Part shown: piece after piece, positions 43,440-51,599 of the stretch | Layout of the letters: the number at the start of each line of letters is the position of its first letter | Numbering within the stretch: the stretch's first letter is position 1 | Origin: Paenibacillus solanacearum | GTDB taxonomy: Bacteria > Bacillota > Bacilli > Paenibacillales > NBRC-103111 | DNA: 64,000 nucleotides | Direction: 5' to 3' | NCBI RefSeq assembly: GCF_910593845.1 | Contig: NZ_CAJVAS010000001.1 | Span: 62,001-126,000 of the forward strand | The notes under the pieces: generated by a model | Told to the model about the DNA's origin: nothing | Databases searched by the model: none | The model's input: the letters and a program-made list of their open reading frames with translations, nothing else | Position numbers and translations under genes: made by a program

Positions 43440-44471
43440 ATGGGAAGCGATAAGTATCCTTTCGGCATTCTGGAATGCCGCCACGGCCATATCGGCATGT
43501 TTATTGAAGAAATGCTCGCCCTCGGCCATCCGTGCGTCGGCATATGGGAGCCGGAACAGCCGCAGCTGGCCAAGTCGCTCAGCGCCAAATACGGCGTGCC
43601 GCTGCTTGAGGACGAGGCGCTGCTCTGGCAGCCGGAGGTGCGGATTATCGGGACGTCCGCCGTCAATAACCGCAAGATCGGGCTTATCGAAGTGTGCGAG
43701 CGGCACGGCAAGCACGTCATGGTCGATAAGCCGGCCGTAACCGACCGCGCGCAGTTGCAGCGCCTGGAAGCGGTCATCGAGCGGGGGCGCATCGAAGTCG
43801 GCATGCTGCTCACCGAACGGTTCCGTCCGTCGATCATGAAGCTCAAGAGCGAAATCGCCGCGGGGCGGCTCGGGCGAATCGCAAGCATCACGATGCGCAA
43901 GCCGCACCGTCTCGCACCGGTGACGCGCGAAGCCTGGCATTTTCACAAAGAACAGAACGGCGGCATTCTGATCGACCTGTTCATACATGACGTCGACCTC
44001 GTCCGGTATTTGACTGGTCAGCCTATTGTCAGCCAGCACAGTGTCATGACGAAGCTCGGTCAGCCGGCGCACCCGGATTTTTATGATACGGCGGGCATGC
44101 AGCTGCTGCTGAGCGGAGGCGCCATGGCGCAGCTGTATGCGGATTGGCATACGCCGGATCGGAGCTGGACGTGGGGCGATCTGCGGATATTTGTGACCGG
44201 GACGGAAGGGACCGCCGAGCTGCGCTTGAACGGGGATCCGACGGTGTCGAAGGAAGAGCTGTACTTCCAGGTAACGAACGACGCGCCTTTTGCGAGAATG
44301 GAGCCAGGCGAGCCGGCGCAGCAGGCGGGCATAGCCGCCGACTTTGTGAAGCGCATTGCCGGAGGGCCTTCCGCGCTGACGCACGAAGATCTGCTTGCGG
44401 CAAGCCAAGCCGTTATTCAAGCTGATGAACAAGCCGTATTATACGGCTCGGAGCAATCGCACAAATCGTAA
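43440..44471 (+). CDS. Gfo/Idh/MocA-family oxidoreductase
   Basis: Family member of 343 residues. The Rossmann start GILECRHGHIGMFIEEML lacks the usual GxGxxG pattern, and the catalytic-Lys motif is VDKP (Asp96-Lys97). The active-site segment is GGILIDLFIHDVDLVRYL. ATG 43440 follows AGGGGAG. Another member follows 17 bases after its stop, so they are co-transcribed. The weak nucleotide motif suggests a divergent member or altered coenzyme binding. Confidence 0.83.
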   Translation: MGSDKYPFGILECRHGHIGMFIEEMLALGHPCVGIWEPEQPQLAKSLSAKYGVPLLEDEALLWQPEVRIIGTSAVNNRKIGLIEVCERHGKHVMVDKPAVTDRAQLQRLEAVIERGRIEVGMLLTERFRPSIMKLKSEIAAGRLGRIASITMRKPHRLAPVTREAWHFHKEQNGGILIDLFIHDVDLVRYLTGQPIVSQHSVMTKLGQPAHPDFYDTAGMQLLLSGGAMAQLYADWHTPDRSWTWGDLRIFVTGTEGTAELRLNGDPTVSKEELYFQVTNDAPFARMEPGEPAQQAGIAADFVKRIAGGPSALTHEDLLAASQAVIQADEQAVLYGSEQSHKS

Positions 44472-44488
44472 CATGGAGGAATCAGAAC

Positions 44489-45493
44489 ATGACGGACAAC
44501 AATAAAACTCGATTCGCCATCGTGGGCTGCGGGGCGATCTCGTCCGCCCATTTTACCGGCGTTGAGCGGGCGGAAGAGGCGGAGCTGACCGCCATATGCG
44601 ATGCGGACCCAATCAGGGCGGAGCAGTTCGCCCAGCGCTACCGGGTTCGCAAATATACCGACTATGCGAAGCTGCTGGAGGACCCCGACATCGATGTTGT
44701 CTGCCTAGCGACGCCGAGCGGCATGCACCCGGAGCAGACGATCATGGCGGCGCAGGCGGGCAAGCATATCGTATGCGAGAAGCCGATCGCTATCCGGCTG
44801 GAGCATGTCGAGCAAATGATTGCGGCATGTGCGGAGGCGGGCGTTCAGCTGGCGACGGTGTTCCCGCGAAGGGTATCGCCTGCGGCGGTATTCGTGAAGC
44901 GGCTGCTGGACGAAGGCAAGCTCGGCCGGCTGAGCTTATGCTCGGGCTACGTCAAGTTTTACCGCTCCCAAGCGTATTACGACAGCGCGGGCTGGCGCGG
45001 GACATGGGCAATGGATGGCGGGGGAGCGATGATGAATCAGGGCATTCATACGATCGACCTGCTGCAGTGGCTGGCCGGACCGGTGCGCTCGCTTGTCGGC
45101 TATGCACGTCCCGTGCTGCGCCAAATCGAGGTGGAGGATACGGCCGTCGTCAGCCTGCAGTTCCGAAGCGGCGCGCTCGGCTCCATCGAAGCGACGACGA
45201 CGGCTCATCGGCAGCCCGATCATCGGATTCTCATTCACGGCGACCGGGGAACGGTCGAGCTGACCGGCGATGAAGTGACGACGCTGGCGATCGACGGAGA
45301 GCAGCCGGAAATCCTGCCGTTCGCGCCGTTCCAGGTCGTCCCGGACGGACATGCCGTGCTCATCCGGGATATGGCGCAGGCCATCCGTGACGGCCGGCAG
45401 CCGATGATTACGGGAGAGGACGGCCGACATGCGCTGGAGATCATTCTCGGCACCTACGAATCCCAGCGTTCCGGCTTGCCGGTGCATTTCTAA
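44489..45493 (+). CDS. Gfo/Idh/MocA-family oxidoreductase
   Basis: Family member of 334 residues. VGCGAISSAHFTG, CEKP (Glu97-Lys98) and GGGAMMNQGIHTIDLLQW are clear. ATG 44489 follows ATGGAGG. It is very close in its central region to the 33.5 kb member. It shares an operon with the preceding dehydrogenase and converges on the AraC-type gene at 45.5 kb, whose stop is three bases beyond. Confidence 0.88.
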   Translation: MTDNNKTRFAIVGCGAISSAHFTGVERAEEAELTAICDADPIRAEQFAQRYRVRKYTDYAKLLEDPDIDVVCLATPSGMHPEQTIMAAQAGKHIVCEKPIAIRLEHVEQMIAACAEAGVQLATVFPRRVSPAAVFVKRLLDEGKLGRLSLCSGYVKFYRSQAYYDSAGWRGTWAMDGGGAMMNQGIHTIDLLQWLAGPVRSLVGYARPVLRQIEVEDTAVVSLQFRSGALGSIEATTTAHRQPDHRILIHGDRGTVELTGDEVTTLAIDGEQPEILPFAPFQVVPDGHAVLIRDMAQAIRDGRQPMITGEDGRHALEIILGTYESQRSGLPVHF

Positions 45494-45496
45494 CCG

Positions 45497-46408
45497 TCAG
45501 CCGGGAATGTTGCGGCTGAAGCCGCGCGATAGCATTTTCCCATATTCCGACGGCGTCATCCCGGTCGTCTTCTTGAAGTGGCGGGAGAAATAATGGACGC
45601 TGCTGTAGCCGAGCAGCTCGGCGATTTCCGTCAGGTTGTATTCTTCTTCGCGGATGAACGTCTTGGCTTTATCGATTTTGACTTTGTTCAAATATTCGAT
45701 GACGCCGCAGCCGACGCCCGACTTGAACAAGATGCTGAGCTGCGTGCGGCCGACCCCGAATTGGCCGCACAGATGCTCCAGCGTCGGGTTTTGCGCCATG
45801 TGGCGCTCCATATAGGTCATCACTTGCTCCAGCATGGAGGCTTGCGGATGGTCGGCAGACGCCGGGGCCGGCGGCACGACCGGCTTGATGTCCGTATGAT
45901 CGTAGCCTTCGCGGATCAGATGGATAAGCAGGATCTCCAAATAATTCACGAATAATTGTTCGCTTCCGAACGGCGCGTTCGCCCTCGGGTGCAGCCTCGC
46001 TTTGCTGCCTTTCGGACCCGGTCCGAAGGCGTTCACGCTTTCCTGCATAATGTACTTCAGCAAAGTTCTCTGCATATCGCTCACATGGAAAAGCTTGGTC
46101 GTCTGGAAAAACTGGATCGCCGGCTGCGCGCACTCGAACGTAATGACGAAGACGTTAGGCGCGATCTTTCCGTTGCTCTTCGCGTTATGAAATTCATTCG
46201 GCTCGTGAAACAGCAAATCGCCCTGCTTCAAGTGATAATGGCCGCAATCCGTATCGATCAGAATCTCGCCCTTGTCGACGTAGAACAGCTCCCAGAAATC
46301 ATGCTTTTCGCCGTGATACAAGTAGTTCTTGGCCAGCTCGAAGTAGTAGCACGTAATTAATTTCTCGATCACGATGGACGGAGTAACGGCATAGCGGGGA
46401 AAATCCAT
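45497..46408 (-). CDS. AraC-family transcriptional regulator
   Basis: AraC-type regulator of 303 residues: N-terminal cupin-like pocket (HDFWELFYVDKGEI, GDLLFHEPNEFHNA) and C-terminal HTH pair (LEHLCGQFGVGRTQLSILFK and LTEIAELLGYSSVHYFSRHFKK, about 205-300). ATG 46408 follows AAAGGATGG. It is divergent from the 46.5 kb dehydrogenase gene and the binding protein behind it; these are likely targets. It may sense a sugar. Confidence 0.9.
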   Translation of the reverse strand: MDFPRYAVTPSIVIEKLITCYYFELAKNYLYHGEKHDFWELFYVDKGEILIDTDCGHYHLKQGDLLFHEPNEFHNAKSNGKIAPNVFVITFECAQPAIQFFQTTKLFHVSDMQRTLLKYIMQESVNAFGPGPKGSKARLHPRANAPFGSEQLFVNYLEILLIHLIREGYDHTDIKPVVPPAPASADHPQASMLEQVMTYMERHMAQNPTLEHLCGQFGVGRTQLSILFKSGVGCGVIEYLNKVKIDKAKTFIREEEYNLTEIAELLGYSSVHYFSRHFKKTTGMTPSEYGKMLSRGFSRNIPG

Positions 46409-46526
46409 ACATGACCATCCTTTCCATAAAAATATGTATTTCAAGTTCGACAGGAAGACGCTAATTCCTTTGTGGTTCAGTTTTAAAAAATGAAATTTCC
46501 ATTCGTTCATGAGGGGGAATGAACCG

Positions 46527-47552
46527 ATGCTCAACGTCGGTCTGGTCGGGATCGGCTACATGGGCCGAATGCATTTGCGCAGCTATATCCGTTTGGCACA
46601 GGAAGGATATCCGGTCCGCGTCACCGCGATATGTGACAAGGACGTTCAGAAGTTCCAGGGCGTCTTCGCCGAAGAGGGCGTAAAGCTTCCCGGCACCGAT
46701 ATCGATTTCAGCCCGTACCGGCTGTATTCCGATATGGAGGAGATGCTCGAGAAGGAGCGGCTCGATGCGGTTGATCTGACGCTGCCCACATACCTGCATG
46801 CGCCCTTGACCGTTGCGGCCTTAGACAAAGGCGTGCATGTACTGTGCGAGAAGCCGATGGCGCAAAATGCGGAGGAAGCAAGGACGATGCTGGAAGCGGC
46901 TAACCGATCCGGAGCCAAGCTGATGATCGCGCAGGTGCTGCGTTTCTGGCCGGAATACGAGTATTTGAAGCAAACCGTCGACAGCGGGCGGTACGGGCGC
47001 GTCATCTCCGCCTCTTTCTTCCGCGGCGGTCCGCCGACGAAGCATACGCACGACAATTGGATGCTGCGCTCGGCTACGAGCGGCGGCGGACTGCTCGATA
47101 TGCATATCCACGACATCGATATCGTGTATTGGCTGTTCGGCAAGCCGGAGGCTGTATCGACGCTGTCCGTCGATGTGCTGGATGACAGCTCGTTCGATGC
47201 GATGTCCACCAATTATTTGTTTGCGGACGCGAAGGTGGTCAACACGCAGATCGACAGGGTGCTGTGCGGCGAGATCGGATTTCATATGAGCTACCGCGTC
47301 AATTTCGAACGGGGAACACTCGTGTACGAGAAAAGACAGCTGAGCGATTATCCGCGGGACGGCAAAGCCTTTGTACCCGAGCTGTCCCAAGATTCAGGAT
47401 ATTACCGTGAAATCCAATATTTCCTGGAGGCTGTGCGGACGGGTGTGCCGGTGGAACGCGCATTGCCGGAGCATACGCTGGATTCGCTGCTTCTCGCGGA
47501 AGCTCAGCGACGCTCGGCGCTGCAGCGCGGCGCCGTCGTGGCGATCACGTGA
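46527..47552 (+). CDS. Gfo/Idh/MocA-family oxidoreductase
   Basis: Family member of 341 residues. VGIGYMGRMHLRS, CEKP (Glu108-Lys109) and GGGLLDMHIHDIDIVYW are present. ATG 46527 follows GAGGGGGAATG; an ATG-like start 18 bases earlier lies inside the ribosome site. It sits between the AraC gene and a binding protein gene that starts 41 bases after its stop, so the two are probably one transcript. Confidence 0.88.
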   Translation: MLNVGLVGIGYMGRMHLRSYIRLAQEGYPVRVTAICDKDVQKFQGVFAEEGVKLPGTDIDFSPYRLYSDMEEMLEKERLDAVDLTLPTYLHAPLTVAALDKGVHVLCEKPMAQNAEEARTMLEAANRSGAKLMIAQVLRFWPEYEYLKQTVDSGRYGRVISASFFRGGPPTKHTHDNWMLRSATSGGGLLDMHIHDIDIVYWLFGKPEAVSTLSVDVLDDSSFDAMSTNYLFADAKVVNTQIDRVLCGEIGFHMSYRVNFERGTLVYEKRQLSDYPRDGKAFVPELSQDSGYYREIQYFLEAVRTGVPVERALPEHTLDSLLLAEAQRRSALQRGAVVAIT

Positions 47553-47593
47553 GCAGGCCAACCAATAAATAGAACGAAGTGGGGATGGTTCAG

Positions 47594-48940
47594 ATGGTCT
47601 TGGTCAATCAAAAGAGGGCAAGGAATGCCGTATGGTCGGCAGCCGTATCCTTGACACTGCTGTCGGGTTGTGCGGGAGGCGGTACCCCGGCAGCCGAGCC
47701 GGGTGCCGGTACGGCGAAAGAGCAAACCCCGAAGACAGATAAACCGGTGGAGCTCGTATTTTATTCGTCCAACGGCGACCCGGCGGAGAGCTTTAACTAC
47801 CGTTTCGGCGATGCGCTGCGCAAGAAGTTCCCGAATTATACGTTCAAGTATATTCAGAGCACCAAGGGTTCCACGCTGCCCGAGCTGATTACGGCCGGTA
47901 CGAAGTTCGATATCTTTTTCATATCGACGGGCAACTATGAACAGATGATGCTTGAGAATAACCTGCAGATCGACATGGACCCGCTCGCCAAAAAGCATAA
48001 CGTCGACTTGTCCCGGCTGGAGCCGACGGTCGTCGAATCGATCCGGCAGTCGTCGGGCGGGAAGCTGTACGGCATCCCGGTGCACACGAACAATATGGTG
48101 CTGTACTACAATAAAGCGATTTTCGATAAATTCGGCGTTGCTTATCCGAAAGACGGCATGACGTGGGACGAAACGCTGACGCTGTCCAAGAAGCTGACGA
48201 TCGTCGACAACGGCGTGCAGTATATGGGCTTCTCGACGTCGCCGAACCATATTTTGCGGATGAACCAGCTGTCGATCCCGAATGTGGACCTGGCGGCCAA
48301 TGCGCCGGCGATCAATAAGGACGACCGCTGGAAAGCCTTTTTCCAGACCGTGTTCCAGGAGCCTTATCAGGATTTGGGATATCAGAAGCGTATTGCGGAA
48401 ATGAAGAAAGTGGCCGATTTCAACGTATTCATGAAAGATCAGACGCTGGCGATGTACGCGTATTTGTCCAGCCTCGTCTACGTGCTGCCGGAAGATTTGA
48501 AGAAAATGAACTGGGATATGGTAACACTGCCGACGTTCAAGGAGAAGCCGGGCATCGGTTCGCAATCGTACCCGTTCTACTTCGGCATTACGCGGCTGTC
48601 GCAAAATCAGGATGAGGCGATGGAAGTGCTGAAGTACATGATTTCCGACGAGTTTCAGACGGAGTTGTCCAAAAAAGGCATTATGCCGGTACTGAAAAAC
48701 GAGGCCGTTCAAAAACAGCTTGGCCAGGACTCGCCGTTCAAGGATAAAAATTTCAAGGCAGTATTCCTGAACAAGTTCGCTCCGATTCCACCGAAAGCGC
48801 TGTACGACGCAAGCCTCGTAACGAATTATGCCAAATACGCAGATCAGTTGATGAAACAGGGCGCTGATATTAACACGGCGCTGCGAAAAGCGGAGGAAGA
48901 TTCGCTGAAAACGATCGAAACCTACTTGAAGAGCAAATAA
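47594..48940 (+). CDS. ABC sugar-binding lipoprotein
   Basis: Solute-binding lipoprotein of 448 residues. Lipobox is LLSGC (Cys26). It has YYNKAIFDKFGVAYPK followed by GMTWDETL, and the C-terminal DINTALRKAEEDSLKT helix. ATG 47594 follows GGGGATGG; GTG 47579 and ATG 47585 overlap that site. It is closest among its local paralogues to the first gene of the window (CSPNHILRMNQLS vs GSPSHLLRANQYS type segment). It is transcribed with a Gfo/Idh/MocA dehydrogenase gene and ends at a terminator; no permease adjacent. Confidence 0.9.
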   Translation: MVLVNQKRARNAVWSAAVSLTLLSGCAGGGTPAAEPGAGTAKEQTPKTDKPVELVFYSSNGDPAESFNYRFGDALRKKFPNYTFKYIQSTKGSTLPELITAGTKFDIFFISTGNYEQMMLENNLQIDMDPLAKKHNVDLSRLEPTVVESIRQSSGGKLYGIPVHTNNMVLYYNKAIFDKFGVAYPKDGMTWDETLTLSKKLTIVDNGVQYMGFSTSPNHILRMNQLSIPNVDLAANAPAINKDDRWKAFFQTVFQEPYQDLGYQKRIAEMKKVADFNVFMKDQTLAMYAYLSSLVYVLPEDLKKMNWDMVTLPTFKEKPGIGSQSYPFYFGITRLSQNQDEAMEVLKYMISDEFQTELSKKGIMPVLKNEAVQKQLGQDSPFKDKNFKAVFLNKFAPIPPKALYDASLVTNYAKYADQLMKQGADINTALRKAEEDSLKTIETYLKSK

Positions 48941-48948
48941 CGAAGATC

Positions 48949-48980
48949 ATGCCGGCTGCACGGAGCAGCCGGCATTTTTG
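48949..48980 (+). terminator. terminator after binding protein gene
   Basis: ATGCCGGCTGC (48949-48959) pairs with GCAGCCGGCAT (48965-48975) around a five-base loop, followed by TTTTG. Confidence 0.85.
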
Positions 48981-49441
48981 TTGTACTTTTGTCCGCTGAA
49001 TCCTCCCATCCGTCAAGCGGCGCAAGAGGAAGCAGTCGCGCTGTCCTTTTCTGTCGATTTCGGCAGAAAACGATGAAACATTTCATATGTTTTCACCGTC
49101 TAATAGAATGGAAGAATATGCCGATCGCAAAACTTATAGGAACGGAGAACGCAAGAAAACAGCGTGTGCGGGGGAGGTACGGCGAATTTGGCGAACAGAT
49201 TATGCGGACCAACAAGGAATTCGCATATGCGCATCGAATTAGTTTAAGAGAAACATGAAGCGGCGTGCTTTGACAAATTTCGCCCGGCGGCCGGACCCCG
49301 CGTTTGACCTCGTCCATGCGGCGGATCGCCGCAGCCGGTTCCCGGCAAGAGGACGCGAAATTCGGCGCGCGACGCTCTACGCACCATGCGAAGTCACCGC
49401 AGGGGAGCGGACAGGTTGAGCGCAGCGCGCCGTATAAATAG

Positions 49442-49477
49442 CAAGAGCCGTCCTGCTGAACAGCAGAAAGGCTCTTG
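49442..49477. other. strong hairpin upstream of the sigma gene
   Basis: CAAGAGCC (49442-49449) with CTGCTG pairs with CAGCAG and GGCTCTTG (49470-49477). On the plus strand no T-run follows; it may act as a terminator for leftward or readthrough transcripts. Confidence 0.45.
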
Positions 49478-49503
49478 TATAATAAAATAAGTTATGGTAG
49501 AAT
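49475..49503 (+). promoter_or_regulatory. promoter of the sigma factor gene
   Basis: TTGTAT (49475-49480) and TAGAAT (49498-49503) are 17 bases apart, and TGG just before the -10 gives an extended -10 element. The transcript would have a leader of about 130 bases. Confidence 0.5.
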
Positions 49504-49641
49504 TTTTAAACGCACATATTTTTTAGCTAGTCATCTCATATGATATCATGTCAGTGAATATTTGTCAAGGGGAAATCAGGTTGTCATCAGAACAAACAGT
49601 GATTGCCGCTCATTGTTTACAAATAAAAGGGGGTTGCTACG

Positions 49642-50532
49642 GTGAATGATCAAGAACACGATAAGCTTCACACCCAGGATGATCTGATTTTGCCGCCGGG
49701 GATCGCAACGAACGATCCCGTTCGTATGTACTTGAAGGAAATCGGGCGCGTCCAGCTGCTTACCGCCGAAGACGAGATCGATTTGGCGAAGCGGATCGCG
49801 GAAGGGGACGAGGAGGCGAAGCGCAGACTGGCCGAAGCCAATTTGCGGCTTGTCGTCAGCATCGCCAGAAGGTATGTCGGACGCGGCATGCTGTTCCTGG
49901 ATCTGATTCAGGAGGGCAATATGGGGCTGATCAAGGCCGCGGAGAAATTCGACCATACGAAGGGCTTCAAATTCAGCACCTATGCAACCTGGTGGATACG
50001 TCAGGCAATCACCCGCGCCATCGCCGACCAGGCGAGAACGATCCGGATTCCCGTACATATGGTGGAAACCATCAACAAGTTCGTACGGGTTACCCGGCAG
50101 CTGGTGCAGGAGCTTGGACGTGAGCCGTCGCTTGAGGAAATCGCCAAGGAGATGGAGCTCAGTCAGGATAAAGTAAGGGAGATTATGAAAATCGCGCAGG
50201 AGCCTGTATCGCTTGAGACGCCGATCGGCGAGGAGAACGATTCGAATTTGGGCGATTTTATCGAGGATCACGAAGCGCTGGCTCCGGCGGACGCCGCGGC
50301 TTACGAGATGCTCAAGGAGCAGATTGAAGACGTGCTCGATACGCTGACGGAGCGGGAAGAGAACGTGCTGCGTCTGCGCTTCGGGTTGGACGACGGCCGG
50401 ACCCGCACGCTGGAAGAGGTAGGCAAAGTATTCGGCGTAACCCGCGAACGGATCCGCCAGATCGAGGCGAAGGCGCTGCGCAAGCTGCGGCATCCGAGCC
50501 GGAGCAAGCGGCTGAAAGATTTTATGGATTAA
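49642..50532 (+). CDS. SigA-like sigma factor lacking region 1.1
   Basis: Primary-type sigma-70 of 296 residues; Firmicute SigA has about 370. Region 1.2 begins at [14 protein letters not shown] near residue 24, regions 2.3-2.4 ([20 protein letters not shown]) and region 4.2 ([19 protein letters not shown]) are as in SigA, so it should recognise the same TTGACA/TATAAT promoters. The acidic N-terminal region 1.1, which blocks free sigma from DNA, is absent. GTG 49642 follows AAAGGGGG. The dnaG-rpoD context of the true SigA gene is missing, so I take this as a second, SigA-like factor, not the housekeeping one. Confidence 0.9.
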   Translation: MNDQEHDKLHTQDDLILPPGIATNDPVRMYLKEIGRVQLLTAEDEIDLAKRIAEGDEEAKRRLAEANLRLVVSIARRYVGRGMLFLDLIQEGNMGLIKAAEKFDHTKGFKFSTYATWWIRQAITRAIADQARTIRIPVHMVETINKFVRVTRQLVQELGREPSLEEIAKEMELSQDKVREIMKIAQEPVSLETPIGEENDSNLGDFIEDHEALAPADAAAYEMLKEQIEDVLDTLTEREENVLRLRFGLDDGRTRTLEEVGKVFGVTRERIRQIEAKALRKLRHPSRSKRLKDFMD

Positions 50533-50659
50533 AATCGGTGCCGGCAGCGAAAGTACCTGGACGCGGCGAATAAATTAATTGGGATTGTCGTGACAGGAGC
50601 ACAGGCGAAATGCCCCATCCGCCATATGCTATCTTATAAGGATGGTGGAGGTGAGCATA

Positions 50660-50755
50660 ATGAGCTGTGTAGGTGGTTACGGTTTTACAAGCACAGGTGT
50701 TATCCTTGTACTTTTTATCCTTTTGGTTATTGTTTCCCAAGCATGGTTGGTGTAA
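50660..50755 (+). CDS. yjcZ: YjcZ-family sporulation mini-protein
   Basis: A 31-residue protein starting at ATG 50660, beginning MSCVGGYGF and ending in a hydrophobic segment (VILVLFILLVIVSQAWLV). The GGYGF plus hydrophobic helix is the YjcZ pattern, small membrane peptides made in sporulating Bacillales. A clear site GGAGGTGAG precedes it. It is too short for a usual gene call and is followed by two terminators. Confidence 0.8.
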   Translation: MSCVGGYGFTSTGVILVLFILLVIVSQAWLV

Positions 50756-50777
50756 GTTGAGACGATGACGCGTATAG

Positions 50778-50806
50778 TCCCCTGGCCGGCAGGCTTAGGG
50801 GATTTT
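50778..50806 (+). terminator. first terminator after yjcZ
   Basis: TCCCCT (50778-50783) pairs with AGGGGA (near 50797-50802), then TTTT. Confidence 0.6.
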
Positions 50807-50818
50807 ATGCTGTAGTGG

Positions 50819-50847
50819 AAGGGGGCGGCCATAGCCGCCCCCTTTTG
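50819..50847. terminator. second terminator, between convergent genes
   Basis: AAGGGGGCGGC (50819-50829) pairs with GCCGCCCCCTT around a four-base loop, followed by TT. It also serves the leftward zinc-ribbon gene. Confidence 0.75.
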
Positions 50848-50855
50848 CACTGCCG

Positions 50856-51062
50856 TTATGATTTGAACACGAGGATGAGTGCGATAAGTATAATGACAAT
50901 AAGCACAATCCAGACGGTGATCCGGACCGCATTCCGCCGTCTGCCGCCGCCATCCCCCGCATGATCTTCTTCCGAACCGTTGTTCACCGTACCGCAATAT
51001 TTGCAAATAAAAGCGTTGTCGTCAAGCTTTTGATTACAATTCGAACAAAATTTTCCCTCCAT
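50856..51062 (-). CDS. zinc-ribbon membrane protein
   Basis: A 68-residue protein: an N-terminal zinc ribbon with two CxxC pairs (Cys6/Cys9 and Cys20/Cys23), a Gly/Arg-rich linker, and one C-terminal membrane helix (VWIVLIVIILIALILVF). Such zinc-ribbon proteins are common in Bacillales and their role is unknown. It runs toward yjcZ with terminators between. The upstream region is AT-rich with the repeated word TTTGTAAAT, but no clear promoter. Confidence 0.75.
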   Translation of the reverse strand: MEGKFCSNCNQKLDDNAFICKYCGTVNNGSEEDHAGDGGGRRRNAVRITVWIVLIVIILIALILVFKS

Positions 51063-51331
51063 CTTGCTTCACCCGCAATCTGATGAGATTTTTGTTAATT
51101 TGTAAATCATTTGTAAATGGTTATGTGGAATTGCCCAGGTTATTAATCCCGCTTTGAGATCGGACAACGAGTCTAGCATCGAATCTCCGTATAAAATTTA
51201 GGTTTCCTAACTAATTCGGGGAATGTGATGCAATCGTGGTTTTTTTATCGAACAGAAGCGAACAGACGCCCGTCATTTCGGTGTTACATGCGCCGATACT
51301 GTCTTTATATGTGCGATAAATGCTGTTGTAA

Positions 51332-51361
51332 TTGACAACTAATTGATTGATTTTCTAATAT
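51332..51361 (+). promoter_or_regulatory. sigma-A promoter of the 51.6 kb binding protein
   Basis: TTGACA (51332-51337) and TAATAT (51356-51361) with an 18-base spacer. The -35 is a perfect consensus hexamer. Confidence 0.55.
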
Positions 51362-51372
51362 GAAACTAGACC

Positions 51373-51525
51373 TCATGAAGATTTTGTAAACCGCAACGGG
51401 CCGTTCGGCCAATCTCCCGCTTGCGCACCCAGAACAGTCATCCCCCGTTCAGTTCTTCCGGCATTCGTTCGTAATTCTTCCGGTGTGTTCCGATGTTCCG
51501 CTTGTTCCTGTTTGACCAACGGCAT
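51373..51525 (-). CDS. possible 50-residue antisense small protein
   Basis: ATG 51525 on the reverse strand has GGAG nine bases upstream. The frame gives MPLVKQEQAEHRNTPEEL and ends in PLRFTKSS, a hydrophilic peptide not obviously random. It lies antisense to the leader of the binding protein gene. No family is recognised and it may be chance. Confidence 0.25.
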   Translation of the reverse strand: MPLVKQEQAEHRNTPEELRTNAGRTERGMTVLGAQAGDWPNGPLRFTKSS

Positions 51526-51599
51526 ATCTGTTATCTCCGATTCGGAGTGCGATGGGCCTTCACATATATACATTTCTATTAAAGAAGGGTGTATGGTAT

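Larger units (their letters stand above)
48981..49641. other. 660-base gap without a convincing gene
   Basis: No open frame here shows a good start site or family pattern. A frame at 48989-49258 looks random and lacks a ribosome site. A hairpin lies at 49442-49477 and a promoter at 49475-49503; a 10-base palindrome ATGATATCAT is at 49540-49549. Confidence 0.6.
51063..51599. other. long upstream region of the 51.6 kb binding protein
   Basis: Contains a plus-strand promoter at 51332-51361, a possible small reverse gene at 51373-51525, and otherwise no gene pattern. Direct repeats of TTTGTAAAT occur near its left end. The leader from promoter to ATG would be about 235 bases, long enough for RNA control, but I see no known riboswitch. 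Confidence 0.6.

Noticed and set aside
42925..43740. 271-codon plus frame upstream of the 43.4 kb dehydrogenase
   Set aside because: It runs out of frame across both the remnant and the dehydrogenase; Arg/Ala/Ser-rich product.
48989..49258. 89-codon frame after the 47.6 kb binding protein
   Set aside because: No ribosome site, random-looking composition, and it begins inside the post-terminator region.
49642..50532. Stress or sporulation sigma factor (SigB/F/G/H type)
   Set aside because: Region 2.4 and 4.2 residues are those of SigA; only the N-terminal region 1.1 is missing.
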